Positions 16,417 through 25,557 of a stretch of DNA of 64,000 nt are shown piece after piece. The DNA comes from JBBQFI01 sp038237805 (lineage in GTDB: Bacteria > Verrucomicrobiota > Verrucomicrobiia > Chthoniobacterales > UBA10450), in NCBI GenBank assembly GCA_038237805.1, contig JBBRYI010000002.1:124001-188000 (forward strand). The letters run 5' to 3'. How positions within the stretch are numbered: position 1 is the stretch's first letter; each line of letters opens with the position of its first letter. Made by a program: the position numbers and the translations under genes. The notes under the pieces were generated by a model. That model was not told the origin of the DNA. It made no database searches and saw only the letters and a list, made by a program, of their open reading frames with translations.

Positions 16417-17242
16417 ATCTGGCCAGGAGAAAACGTGTCACGCCTGCATAGTCTTTTTTAGGAGTGATGTCGTGGAATTTTTTATCGGAAAGCAACGCCA
16501 TCAGCGCCTCGTGCTGGTTGATACCGATCTCGAGCGCGAGAAGGCCATTGGCCTGCAAATAGTTCGGCGCAGCATCGATCAGCGCGCGCATCAATTCGTC
16601 CCCTTTCTCACCGCCGAAGAGCGCGATTTCCGGATCATGCAAAACTTCGCGCGAGAGCGACGGCTGATCGCCGATCGCGATGTAGGGAAGGTTTGCCACG
16701 ATAAGGTTGAATTTGCCTTCGACGTTTTGCAGCAAACTACTCTTCACGAACCGCACGCGATCGATGCCGAGTCGCTTCGCGTTCTCTTGCGCCAAAGTAA
16801 GCGCTTCTTCCGATACATCCGTTGCGACCACCTCCGAGTCGCGAAAATGCATCGCTAGACTCAACGCGATCACACCGCCGCCAGTCCCGACATCAAGGAT
16901 TACCGACTTCTGATTTCTGATCTCTAACTTCAGCAACTCCGCCAACTGCTCCGTTTCCGGTCGCGGAACGAGTGCACGCCGGTCGCAGAAAAAAGTATGT
17001 CCGCAAAATTCCACGGTCCCGAGCAAATGCTGTAAGGGCTCTCCTTGCCCGCGTCGCCTAACGAGTTCACGCAAAGGTGCGAGTTCATCTTCTGTCAGGA
17101 GGCGTTCAAACTGAAGATAAAGCTCCAATCGTTTGCAATTCAGCGCGTGCGCTAACAAATGTTCTGCGTTCAGACGCGAGCTCTCGATCTTACGCTTGGC
17201 GAAATAAGCCGTGGTTGTCTGCAGAAGCTCGAGAACCGTCAC
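16409..17242 (-). CDS. prmC: Peptide chain release factor N5-glutamine methyltransferase
   Basis: A 277-residue protein with an N-terminal helical domain (ending RRRGQGEPLQHLLGTVEFCG) and a class I SAM methyltransferase domain (DVGTGGGVIALSLA). The substrate-Gln motif is NLPY rather than the usual NPPY; Asn, the second Pro and Tyr are kept, so activity is still likely. It methylates the Gln of the GGQ motif in release factors. It follows prfA directly (4-base overlap) and overlaps murA. Confidence 0.93.
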   Translation of the reverse strand: MTVLELLQTTTAYFAKRKIESSRLNAEHLLAHALNCKRLELYLQFERLLTEDELAPLRELVRRRGQGEPLQHLLGTVEFCGHTFFCDRRALVPRPETEQLAELLKLEIRNQKSVILDVGTGGGVIALSLAMHFRDSEVVATDVSEEALTLAQENAKRLGIDRVRFVKSSLLQNVEGKFNLIVANLPYIAIGDQPSLSREVLHDPEIALFGGEKGDELMRALIDAAPNYLQANGLLALEIGINQHEALMALLSDKKFHDITPKKDYAGVTRFLLARYG

Positions 17243-18315
17243 GCTGTGGCGGATTCTTTTAATCGCTCTGCAACATCCGCGGCCTGCAGCGACCGAATCA
17301 ATTCGGCAAGATCGCCTTCCATGACGCGATCGAGATTGTAGAGCGTCAGACCGATTCGATGATCGGTGATTCGATTTTGCGGAAAATTGTAAGTGCGAAT
17401 TTTCTCTTCGCGCCCGCCGGAACCGATCTGGGTTTTCCGGTGCGCGGAATATTTTGCCTCTTCTTCACGCTGCTTTTCCTCGAGCAACCGCGCGCGCATG
17501 ATGCTCAACGCTTTCTCTTTGTTCTTCTGCTGGCTGCGACCATCCTGACAACGAACGATCCGGCCAGTCGGAATGTGAAGAATCTGGACTGCGGAATCGG
17601 TCGTATTCACACCCTGCCCGCCCGGACCGCCGGAACGGCAAACTTCGATCCGCAGATCTTCCGGTTTTAATTCCAGGTCTATTTCTTCGGCTTCTGGCAG
17701 GACGGCGATGGTCGCGGTGGAGGTGTGGATGCGTCCCTGCGCTTCGGTCGCCGGCACGCGTTGGACGCGATGCACGCCGCTTTCATAACGTAACGTTCTG
17801 AAAACTGACTCACCGGAAACCTTGAAGATCACTTCCTTCAATCCGCCGAGTTCGGACGGGCTCGACTCCAAATCTTCGATCTTTAATCCGGCCGATTCGG
17901 CGTAGCGATTGTACATTCGATACAAGTCGGCCGCGAAAATGGCGGCTTCACTTCCGCCGGTGCCGGCCCGGATTTCGACGATCGCATCGCGCTCGTCGTT
18001 TTCATCGGGCGGGAGTAATTCGATCTGCACTTTCTGCTCGAGATCGTGCACGCGCTTTTCCAAATGCGGAATTTCTTCCTGCGCCATCTGCGCAAGGTCG
18101 GCGTCAGTCGCGGCGGCGAGTTCGCGATTGTCCTCGAGCTGACGACGCGCGGTTTCGAGTTCGGTCCAGTCCGCGAGCAATTGTTTTACGCCGGAATGTT
18201 CGCGCATGATATCGCGCGCCTGCTTGCGATTCTCAAAAAGACGCGGATCAGCGATCTCGCGTTCGAGTTGCTCTAAGCGTTCGCGCCTGCGTTCGATGAG
18301 AAGATTAAAATCCAT
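17239..18315 (-). CDS. prfA: Peptide chain release factor 1
   Basis: A 358-residue class I release factor. The GGQ motif is in GGPGGQGVNTTDSAV. The codon-recognition tripeptide is PAT (RVPATEAQGRIHTS), which identifies RF1 (UAA/UAG) rather than RF2 (SPF). Length and N-terminal coiled coil are typical. RF1 does not read UGA, which matters here because a UGA is used as selenocysteine in fdhA. rpmE lies upstream across a palindromic repeat and prmC, its modifier, follows. Confidence 0.97.
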   Translation of the reverse strand: MDFNLLIERRRERLEQLEREIADPRLFENRKQARDIMREHSGVKQLLADWTELETARRQLEDNRELAAATDADLAQMAQEEIPHLEKRVHDLEQKVQIELLPPDENDERDAIVEIRAGTGGSEAAIFAADLYRMYNRYAESAGLKIEDLESSPSELGGLKEVIFKVSGESVFRTLRYESGVHRVQRVPATEAQGRIHTSTATIAVLPEAEEIDLELKPEDLRIEVCRSGGPGGQGVNTTDSAVQILHIPTGRIVRCQDGRSQQKNKEKALSIMRARLLEEKQREEEAKYSAHRKTQIGSGGREEKIRTYNFPQNRITDHRIGLTLYNLDRVMEGDLAELIRSLQAADVAERLKESATA

Positions 18316-18321
18316 TTCTTT

Positions 18322-18377
18322 TGTAGCGGCGCTCTATGAGCGCCGGAAGAATGCGACGGTCAGAGACCGCCGCTACA
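18322..18377. repeat. Inverted repeat, TGTAGCGGC family
   Basis: TGTAGCGGC (18322-18330) pairs with GCCGCTACA (18369-18377), with an inner hairpin GGCGCTC/GAGCGCC. It shares GCGACGGTCAGAGACCGCCG with the 7395-7472 copy. It lies between rpmE and prfA and may attenuate read-through between them. Confidence 0.8.
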
Positions 18378-18382
18378 GAAAT

Positions 18383-18610
18383 CTAACCCTTTTTGGTGGC
18401 GCGAGTGGCCTTTGTGCTGCCATATCGGCGCGCAAATTTTTCCACCCGGCCGGCCGTGTCGACGAATTTCTGCTCACCGGTAAAAAACGGGTGGCACGCG
18501 GCGCAGATGCCGATTCTAATGTCACGCCGGGTCGAACGGGTATGATAAACCGCGCCGCACGCGCAAACGATATCGGTCTCTACGTATTCAGGATGAATGT
18601 CCGCTTTCAT
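18383..18610 (-). CDS. rpmE: 50S ribosomal protein L31
   Basis: A 75-residue protein beginning MKADIHPEY. It has the zinc-binding type cysteines CACG and CAAC followed by HPFFTGEQKFVDTAGRVEKF, the L31 signature. The cysteine-containing form is the zinc-replete paralogue. The C-terminal Lys/Arg/Thr-rich tail is slightly long. It is the first gene of rpmE-prfA-prmC-murA. It is divergent from the AMP-ligase gene, with 50 bases between their starts. Confidence 0.96.
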   Translation of the reverse strand: MKADIHPEYVETDIVCACGAVYHTRSTRRDIRIGICAACHPFFTGEQKFVDTAGRVEKFARRYGSTKATRATKKG

Positions 18611-18660
18611 GTTCGAAAAGAAGCGCGGAACTTACGCGGAATGGGTGATTTCCGCAAGCG

Positions 18661-20070
18661 ATGAAATCAGGGGACGCGCTGCTCTCCGCATGGAGTGAAA
18701 CGCTCGCACGGAAAGGCGATGCGCCGGCAATTTACAACACGCGTGGCGACGTGTTGCGCACATTCGAGCAAATCGAGAATCGTGGTCGAGAACTTGAGGA
18801 TTCGTTAGGCAAGTTTCAGACCGGAGATGTTGTCGCGATTCAAATTGGTAATCACGAGGATTGGCCATCGTGGTTGATCGCTTTGTTGCGGCGCGAGCAT
18901 GTCACGTTGCCGCTCGAACCGGGTGTACGAGCGGGAGAAAGAGCCAACGCTTTTAAGGTTTGCAACGCGGTTGCCGTTGTAGCTGCCGCCGTCACCGGCG
19001 GCAGAAACATTGAGGCTCTGCCGATGAGGACATCGGCAGCTACAACGGATTGGGGAAAATCGGCGCCGACGCTTTTGAAGCTTACTTCCGGCACAACGGC
19101 AGAGCCGCGCGCGATCCGTTTCCGCAGCGAACAGTTGCTCGCCGATTGCAATCAGATTTGCGACACGATGGGAATAAGCGATAGCGATCTGAACTTCGCT
19201 GTAATTCCCGTCTCTCATTCCTACGGCTTCAGCAATTTGATTACGCCGTTGATCGCGCGCGGAGTGCCAATGATTTTGAGTTCCGATCCCCTGCCGCGAG
19301 CAATCCTCGACGATCTGGAGCGCAGCGGCGCAACCGTCTTTCCGGGAATGCCGGTGTTTTATCAGGCTTGCTGCGAACTGCGCGAAGTTCCGCAACTCGA
19401 CCGCCTGCGTCTTTGCGTTTCGGCAGGGGCGCCGTTGCCGCTCGAAGTCGCGTCGAGATTCCGGGAAAAATTCCGCCGCCCAATTCATTCCTTCTACGGA
19501 TCGTCGGAATGCGGAGGAATTTGTTACGATCGCGAAGGAGTTGCGCTTGAAGCCGGTTTTGTCGGAGAACCGATGAAAGGAGTTTCGCTCGAATTGCTCG
19601 ATCCAGACGTTGAGTCGAGCCGCGTGTGCGTGCGCAGCGCAGCTGTGGCTGATGGTTATTTCCCAGAGCCTAACGAGGAGAAACTTGATCACGGCTTTTT
19701 CATCCCCGACGATCTGCTGCAGAAATCCGCAAAAGGATTTCGCATCGTCGGTCGCATTTCCGACGTGATCAACGTTGCGGGGAAAAAAGTAAATCCTGCG
19801 GAAGTGGAAGCTGCGCTTCTCCGTTACCAAGGCGTCCGGGAGGCAGTTGTGTTCGGTCGCGAATCAACATTGCGCAATCAGGAAGTAGCAGCGTGCGTCG
19901 TTGCTTCATCCGACGTAAACGAATCTCAGCTTTTGGAATTTTGCCGACGCCGGTTGAGCGGTTGGCAGGTCCCGAAACAAATCCTTCTCGTCGCCGATAT
20001 TCCCGTAACCGAGCGCGGCAAAATCAGCCGGCGCGAACTGGCGCGCGCTTTCCCAGCGCAGACGCCTTAA
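18661..20070 (+). CDS. AMP-dependent acyl/aryl-CoA synthetase-like ligase
   Basis: A 469-residue ANL-superfamily adenylating enzyme. A-motifs in order are KLTSGTTAEPRAIRF (P-loop-like, A3), FYGSSECGGI (A5), the EEKLDHGFFIPDD and GRISDVINVAGKKVNP region (A7-A8), and a C-terminal Lys in TERGKISRREL (A10). It should activate a carboxylic acid as acyl-AMP; the acid and acceptor are unknown. It is shorter than most acyl-CoA synthetases (about 500-550). A palindromic repeat at 18974-19047 lies in frame in the N-terminal half and adds residues including VTGGRNIEALP. Confidence 0.8.
   Translation: MKSGDALLSAWSETLARKGDAPAIYNTRGDVLRTFEQIENRGRELEDSLGKFQTGDVVAIQIGNHEDWPSWLIALLRREHVTLPLEPGVRAGERANAFKVCNAVAVVAAAVTGGRNIEALPMRTSAATTDWGKSAPTLLKLTSGTTAEPRAIRFRSEQLLADCNQICDTMGISDSDLNFAVIPVSHSYGFSNLITPLIARGVPMILSSDPLPRAILDDLERSGATVFPGMPVFYQACCELREVPQLDRLRLCVSAGAPLPLEVASRFREKFRRPIHSFYGSSECGGICYDREGVALEAGFVGEPMKGVSLELLDPDVESSRVCVRSAAVADGYFPEPNEEKLDHGFFIPDDLLQKSAKGFRIVGRISDVINVAGKKVNPAEVEAALLRYQGVREAVVFGRESTLRNQEVAACVVASSDVNESQLLEFCRRRLSGWQVPKQILLVADIPVTERGKISRRELARAFPAQTP
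18974..19047. repeat. In-frame palindromic repeat inside the AMP-ligase gene
   Basis: CCGTTGTAGCTGCCG (18974-18988) and CGGCAGCTACAACGG (19033-19047) are perfect 15-bp complements, with an additional GCCGCCGTCACCGGCGGC hairpin inside. The reading frame runs through without a stop. Confidence 0.8.
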
Positions 20071-20142
20071 CAATTTGCGTGACAGACACTCGGCCCTCTG
20101 CTCGATTGCGATAGAAAGAGAAACCAACAAGAAAATTATTTT

Positions 20143-20265
20143 ATGCGAACCATTTTGTTTTCGATTTTTGGCGCGATCGTTCTTCTGACCATGGTGGTCG
20201 GATGCTCGACAACGGTGAGGACAGATAACGGCCACGCTGTTACGACCGGCGTGCATACCAGATAG
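20143..20265 (+). CDS. Small lipoprotein, 40 residues
   Basis: The ATG at 20143 opens a 40-residue frame ending in TAG at 20263-20265. It begins MRTILFSIFGAIVLL and has a lipobox-type MVVGC with Cys near position 21. The short mature tail (CSTTVRTDNGHAV...) is polar. The layout resembles entericidin-like and other tiny lipoproteins, but I cannot assign a family. It stands between the AMP-ligase and the DUF4388 regulator. The 141 bases that follow contain only a CGTTAGGC word (20297). Confidence 0.6.
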   Translation: MRTILFSIFGAIVLLTMVVGCSTTVRTDNGHAVTTGVHTR

Positions 20266-20406
20266 TCGCCGGCACTTTTGTGGGGTCACGGGAACCCGTT
20301 AGGCTACCACAAGAAAATACTTTCCATTTTTCGGATTAGCAGGCATTTCTAAGAAGAGCGTGCCTGTGGCCAATTTGGTCGCAATCTTGCTCGCTTTTCT
20401 AGAATC

Positions 20407-22605
20407 GTGAAGGAACGGACAGCGCCACAGTCTAAAAATCCAGCGCGGCCGGCGGGATGGGTTCTCGTGCTGGAACCGTCGGAACAGCTTGCTTCCGAAA
20501 TTGTCACAGCATTGCGCCAGGCGGTTCCTGAAGCGCAGGTGGAGCTCGCTCGCAGTCTGGAGGAGGCGCAGCACCTGGTCCTCGATGCCAAGCCCGACCT
20601 TTTCGTTTTAGACGTCGATGCCGCCTACGATCTTGGCCAGGAATTTCTCTACGACCTGCGCACGAGTCATCCGAGCGCAAAGGCGATCATCCTGACGGCG
20701 ATTCATCTCCAGGCTCAACGCGAGCAGGCGAAGGGATTGGGCGCAATTCATTTTCTGGAAAAGCCTTTCCCGCGCGAAGATTTCGCCGACCTCGTCCAGG
20801 CGTTGTTCGATCCGTCGAGCAAAACCGACAGCGAAAAATTCCAAGGCACGCTGAGCGATCTGCACTTCGCCGACATCATTCAGCTGAAGTGCATGAGCGG
20901 TTCCACCTCGGTGTTGGAATTCACTGGGCCCAATGGCCAGAAGGCGCGTGTCTTTTTCGAAAATGGTCAGGTGCGGCATGCTGTTGCGCCGGGGAAAGTT
21001 GGCATCGACGCGTTCAACGAAATTTTGAATTGGAAAGGCGGGATGATTTCCGAGGTTGCTGGCGCTGGAACCAGCCCGCGCACAATTGAACTCGACTGGC
21101 AGATTCTGCTCATGGAGGGAGTGCGGCAGATTGATGAAACCCGCGGGATGGCAAAAGGCCGCGGCCAATCTGCCAACGGGAATGGCGGCCGCAAAATTCT
21201 CGTCATCGACGACAGCTTGATGCTCCTCAGTTTCGTAAACGAGATCCTGACCGAAGCGAATTATCAGGTCACCGCAGCGGCCACAGCGGAAGAGGGTTTG
21301 CGCGCAAGCACGGCGGAAATTCCCGATCTGATTTTGCTCGATTATGTTTTACCCGATATGAAAGGCGACGAAGTGAGTCGCCGCCTCTCACGGGACTCTG
21401 CCACCAAAAAAATTCCTGTGCTCTACATGTCAGGTCTGGGAACCGATTTGAAATCGAGTCAGAGCGAGAATCCCAATGTAATTGGATTCTTGAACAAACC
21501 TTTTACTTCAGAGACACTCATCAAAACGATCGAGGCGTACATCCCTAAATCAAAAGGCAAAACCAAAAATGACCGAGAGGAAATTAAAGCTGCTCCGGAA
21601 GAAATTGCTTCTGAAGTTCCCGGACTGCTCGGATCGGAAATTGTGAGCGAAGAACCGGTTAACGAGACAAGGCAGAATGCTCCGCCCGAAAGTACTGGCG
21701 AAGACATCGCGAGCGAGTCGTTCGCTACGTCAGAACAATTCGAATCGGGACGCGGCTCTGATGCGCCTGCGGGCGAATCGTTTTATGCGAACGAGGTCGT
21801 GGAGGAAATTCCTCCACCACCCGACGGTGGCGCGTTTTTTTCGGGAGATACAAATTTCTTTTCATTGCAATGGGCGTTGCAAACCACCGGCCGCGAAAAA
21901 CTGACCGGGACGCTGCGTTGCTTCTGGGATAAAGCGACAGTTGAGCTTCTGGCGCGCAATGGACGTATCATTCTGGTGACGACGCACGATCCGGAACTCT
22001 ATTGCGCGGAAGCACCGATCACGTTGGTAAACGTCGACGCCGATCGCATCGCGCAAGCCCGCGCGGTCCAGAGCGAAACGGGCGCACCGCTTTTCGTCAC
22101 ACTCGCGCGCGATGGTCTGATTCTGCGCGAGCCTGCGCAACAATTGGTGCAGCACTATGGCCAAAAGCTTTTTGCCCAATTGTGGACGGCAAAGCGCGTG
22201 CGTTTTGTGTTTGAACAAAGTTCAGCGCTACCAGATTACGCGAACGACATCCCGGCCGGGGATGACGTAGATCAATGGTCGCTCAACACCCTGCGCTTCA
22301 TTCAGTATCAGGAACTCGGCACGGCCACGTCCTACGATCAGGAATCGATTCCCGCTTTCACGCGTGATGGATTCGAGCGCGTGCAAAATCTGCGACTGAC
22401 CGTGGCCGAAGCGCAATTCGCTTCGCAGTTCAACGGCAGCCGTTCCATTGCGCAAATCGCAAAAAATCTGCGGCTTGATTTGAAATTCGCACGGCTGACT
22501 CTTTTCCGTTTTCGCGCACTCGAAATTGTTGATCTCTGGGCGCCGGGTACGGCGGAGAAACCGGAAAAGCGCGGTTTACTGGAACGATTTGGATTTGGCG
22601 GGTAA
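20407..22605 (+). CDS. Two-receiver response regulator with DUF4388 domains
   Basis: A 732-residue regulator, GTG start. Residues about 18-135 form a degenerate receiver domain: it keeps the phospho-accepting-type Asp (FVLDVD) and KPFP Lys, but the first acidic pair is replaced (VLEPSE). A DUF4388/PatA-type domain follows (FQGTLSDLHFADIIQL). A complete second receiver starts near residue 258 (ILVIDDS, LLDYVLPD, KPF). An acidic, low-complexity linker (about 390-470) leads to a second DUF4388-like domain (FFSLQWALQTTGREKLTGTL) and an extended C-terminus. There is no DNA-binding or output enzyme domain. No histidine kinase is adjacent. Confidence 0.75.
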   Translation: MKERTAPQSKNPARPAGWVLVLEPSEQLASEIVTALRQAVPEAQVELARSLEEAQHLVLDAKPDLFVLDVDAAYDLGQEFLYDLRTSHPSAKAIILTAIHLQAQREQAKGLGAIHFLEKPFPREDFADLVQALFDPSSKTDSEKFQGTLSDLHFADIIQLKCMSGSTSVLEFTGPNGQKARVFFENGQVRHAVAPGKVGIDAFNEILNWKGGMISEVAGAGTSPRTIELDWQILLMEGVRQIDETRGMAKGRGQSANGNGGRKILVIDDSLMLLSFVNEILTEANYQVTAAATAEEGLRASTAEIPDLILLDYVLPDMKGDEVSRRLSRDSATKKIPVLYMSGLGTDLKSSQSENPNVIGFLNKPFTSETLIKTIEAYIPKSKGKTKNDREEIKAAPEEIASEVPGLLGSEIVSEEPVNETRQNAPPESTGEDIASESFATSEQFESGRGSDAPAGESFYANEVVEEIPPPPDGGAFFSGDTNFFSLQWALQTTGREKLTGTLRCFWDKATVELLARNGRIILVTTHDPELYCAEAPITLVNVDADRIAQARAVQSETGAPLFVTLARDGLILREPAQQLVQHYGQKLFAQLWTAKRVRFVFEQSSALPDYANDIPAGDDVDQWSLNTLRFIQYQELGTATSYDQESIPAFTRDGFERVQNLRLTVAEAQFASQFNGSRSIAQIAKNLRLDLKFARLTLFRFRALEIVDLWAPGTAEKPEKRGLLERFGFGG

Positions 22606-22628
22606 GCCTCGCCGCCTTATCGTGGGCG

Positions 22629-24857
22629 ATGGAACCGCAGGTAGAGCAGCTTTCTCCCGAAGCACCGGCGAAAATTGTTGCGCTGCCTGATGCAGTCGCG
22701 CCGGCCCCGGTCAATCGTTTTGCCGCGCCCGAAAATTTTATTAATCGCGAGCTGAGCTGGCTCGAATTTAATCGGCGCGTTCTCGAAGAAGCGCAGGACC
22801 CGACGCAGCCGCTGATCGAACGGGTAAAATTCCTCACCATCTTCAGCTCGAACCTCGATGAGTTTTTCGAGATTCGTGTCGCCGGCATCAAACAACAGAT
22901 CGAAAGCGAAACGAGCGATCTCGGGCCCGATGGGATGAGCCCGACGGAAACGTTCAACGCGATTCAGCGCATCGCGCACGAACTGGTCGCCGCGCAATAT
23001 GCGTTATGGAATGACGAACTCGCGCCGGGTCTGGCTAAAAACGGGATCCGCGTGAACGATGCCGCCCAACTGACGGCAAAGCGCGCAGCCTGGGCCCGCC
23101 GTTATTTTCAGGAGGAAGTGTTTCCCATGCTCACGCCGCTTGCGGTTGATGCGAGCCATCCGTTTCCGCAGCTTCTCAACAAAAGCCACAATCTCTTTGT
23201 GCGCGCGCGCACCGAACGCGATGGCGAACCGCTGCACGCCATCGTGCAGGTGCCGCGCGTGCTTCCGCGTTTGATTTTGATGCCGCGCGGAAAAGGCGAG
23301 GACGAACCGTGGGATTACATCTATCTCGCCTCCCTCATTAAACATCATATCGGCGAACTTTTCCCCGGCTTGATTCTCGATGGCGTGCACGCTTTTCGCG
23401 TCACGCGCAACAGCGATCTCTATATAGACGAAGAAGAAGCGGAAAATTTGCTGCGCAGTATCGAGCAGGAATTGCGGCGCTCCAGTCGTGGCGACGCGGT
23501 GCGGCTCGAAGTGGAAGCAGATTGTCCGAAAGATTTTCGCGAGCTGCTTCTGGAATTTTTCGATCTCGCGGAACCGGATCTTTATCGTCTTCCCGGTCCG
23601 CTTTCGATGACGCATCTTGCGCCTCTGATTAGCAATGACGCTTTTGCCAAACTGAAAGATCGCGTCTTTCAACCATCGCGTGATCCCGCATTGCCGGCGC
23701 ACGCGAATATTTTCGAAGTGATGCGCAAACAAGATGCGCTGCTTCATCATCCTTACGAAAGTTTCGACCCGATCGTGGAGTTGATCGAGAACGCGGCACA
23801 GGACCCGCAGGTCCTTGCGATCAAAATCACCCTTTATCGCACGAGCGGCGATTCGCCAATTATCGAAGCGCTCATTCATGCAGCCAATGCGGGCAAGCAA
23901 GTTACGGCCCTGGTGGAACTGCGTGCGCGCTTTGATGAGGCAGCAAATATCGCGTGGGCGCGCCAATTGGAGGAATCGGGCGCGCATGTTGTTTACGGGG
24001 TCGTCGGTTTGAAGACGCACTGCAAAGCGCTCCTCATCGTGCGGCGCGATACGGATCGGCTGCGCCAATACGTGCATCTCGGCACCGGCAATTATCATCA
24101 TCGCACGGCGCGCATCTACACAGACTTCAGTTTGCTTACAACCAATCCGGAAATTACCGATGAAGTGGCGATCGTTTTCAATACGCTCACCGGCCTCGCC
24201 GGTTATCCGGGCCTGAAAAAGTTGCTCGTCGCGCCATTCGATTTGAGCAAACGCCTCATCGGTTTAATCGAGCGCGAACGCGACCATGCACTCGCCGGTA
24301 AACAGACGCGTATGATCGTGAAGTTAAACTCGCTCGTCGACCATGAGATCATCGAGAAACTTTATGAAGCTTCCTGCGCTGGTGTGAAAATCGATCTCAT
24401 TGTGCGCGGTATTTGTTGCTTGCGACCGAAGGTCCCAGGATTGAGCGAGAATATCCGTGTCATCAGCATCGTCGGACGTTTTCTCGAGCACAGCCGCGTT
24501 TACTTTTTCGCAAACGCAGGCGAGCCCGAAGTTTATCTGGCCAGCGCTGATTGGATGCCGCGGAACTTCGTGCGGCGGGTGGAAATTGCGTTTCCAATCG
24601 AAGACCCCACGCTGCGCGATGGAATCATTAATGAAATCCTGCCCAATTATCTCACTGATCACGTCAAGGCGCGCGAATTGCAGCCCGACGGAACCTATGT
24701 GCGACTGAAACCGCAAGAAGGCGAGCCGCCGTCTCAGGTGCAATTGCACTTTCGCGAGCGCTCCCGCCGCCAAATACGAAAACTGGCTGAATCGCGTCCG
24801 ACCTCCGTCGCCGAGAAATTGACTCCGATTGCTACGGCGCGCGGTGAGCGGGCATGA
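22629..24857 (+). CDS. ppk: Polyphosphate kinase 1
   Basis: A 742-residue PPK1 of normal length. It starts with a low-complexity tail, then FINRELSWLEFNRRVLEEA, the family N-terminal block. The phosphohistidine site is in VGLKTHCKALLIV, with HLGTGNYHHRTARIYTD after it and a second active-site His in FLEHSRVYFF. It reversibly makes polyphosphate from ATP. Its stop overlaps the start of the next gene by 4 bases (ATGA), so the polyphosphate-glucokinase-like gene is coupled. Confidence 0.96.
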   Translation: MEPQVEQLSPEAPAKIVALPDAVAPAPVNRFAAPENFINRELSWLEFNRRVLEEAQDPTQPLIERVKFLTIFSSNLDEFFEIRVAGIKQQIESETSDLGPDGMSPTETFNAIQRIAHELVAAQYALWNDELAPGLAKNGIRVNDAAQLTAKRAAWARRYFQEEVFPMLTPLAVDASHPFPQLLNKSHNLFVRARTERDGEPLHAIVQVPRVLPRLILMPRGKGEDEPWDYIYLASLIKHHIGELFPGLILDGVHAFRVTRNSDLYIDEEEAENLLRSIEQELRRSSRGDAVRLEVEADCPKDFRELLLEFFDLAEPDLYRLPGPLSMTHLAPLISNDAFAKLKDRVFQPSRDPALPAHANIFEVMRKQDALLHHPYESFDPIVELIENAAQDPQVLAIKITLYRTSGDSPIIEALIHAANAGKQVTALVELRARFDEAANIAWARQLEESGAHVVYGVVGLKTHCKALLIVRRDTDRLRQYVHLGTGNYHHRTARIYTDFSLLTTNPEITDEVAIVFNTLTGLAGYPGLKKLLVAPFDLSKRLIGLIERERDHALAGKQTRMIVKLNSLVDHEIIEKLYEASCAGVKIDLIVRGICCLRPKVPGLSENIRVISIVGRFLEHSRVYFFANAGEPEVYLASADWMPRNFVRRVEIAFPIEDPTLRDGIINEILPNYLTDHVKARELQPDGTYVRLKPQEGEPPSQVQLHFRERSRRQIRKLAESRPTSVAEKLTPIATARGERA

Positions 24858-25546
24858 AGAAAATTCTCGTCGTCGATATTGGCGGCACGAACGTAAAGCT
24901 GATGATCTCCCGCGAGGAGAAGCGCAAGTTTGAATCCGGGCCGAAGCTCACGCCGAAGCAAATCGTCAAAGAAATCGAACAGGCAGTCGAGGGCTGGGAT
25001 TATGAGGCGATCTCGATCGGCTTCCCATCTGTCGTGCGGGACGACAAAATCCTGAAGGATCCCAAACATCTTGGTTCGGGCTGGGTCGATTGGAATCCGC
25101 GCGACTCGTTAGGCAAACCCGTCCACCTCATTAACGACGCCGCCATGCAGGCGCTCGGCAGTTATCACAGCGGCGGACGAATGCTCTTTCTCGGTCTCGG
25201 GACCGGGCTCGGTTCGGCGTTGATTTGGGATAATAATCTTCTGCCACTCGAGTTGGGCGATTTGCCTTATCCCGATGTAGCAAAAATCGAGGACACCATT
25301 GGCAAGGACGGTTTGGAAGAACTCGGCCGCAAAGCGTGGCAACGTGAGGTAATCGACATCGTGACGAGATTGAAGCTTGCCTTCATTGCGGACTACGTCG
25401 TGCTCGGCGGCGGCAACGCGAAGCAGATGGACGAGCTCCCAAAAGGGATTGAGCTGGGCCACAATCGCAACGCGTTTCTCGGCGGCGCGCGGCTTTGGGA
25501 AATCGATCCGCGGACGCGTCAGCCAAAATGGAAAGTGATTGACTGA
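24854..25546 (+). CDS. Polyphosphate glucokinase-like ROK/hexokinase-fold kinase
   Basis: A 230-residue sugar-kinase-fold protein. VVDIGGTNVKLMI is the phosphate-1 motif, INDAAMQALGSYHSGG holds the catalytic-type Asp region, and LGLGTGLGSALIWD is the second phosphate motif. Actinobacterial polyphosphate glucokinases have the same blocks and a slightly longer chain. The 4-base overlap with ppk strongly supports a polyphosphate-linked kinase; glucose as substrate is inferred. A CGTTAGGC word lies at 25107 in the coding region. Confidence 0.8.
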   Translation: MKKILVVDIGGTNVKLMISREEKRKFESGPKLTPKQIVKEIEQAVEGWDYEAISIGFPSVVRDDKILKDPKHLGSGWVDWNPRDSLGKPVHLINDAAMQALGSYHSGGRMLFLGLGTGLGSALIWDNNLLPLELGDLPYPDVAKIEDTIGKDGLEELGRKAWQREVIDIVTRLKLAFIADYVVLGGGNAKQMDELPKGIELGHNRNAFLGGARLWEIDPRTRQPKWKVID

Positions 25547-25557
25547 CCACCGCGCAC

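Noticed and set aside
18805..19830. A 341-aa minus-strand frame
   Set aside because: Antisense to the AMP-ligase, no recognisable domain.
23004..24101. A 365-aa minus-strand frame
   Set aside because: Shadow of ppk1; composition (His/Arg/Phe-rich) and lack of motifs match an antisense artefact.
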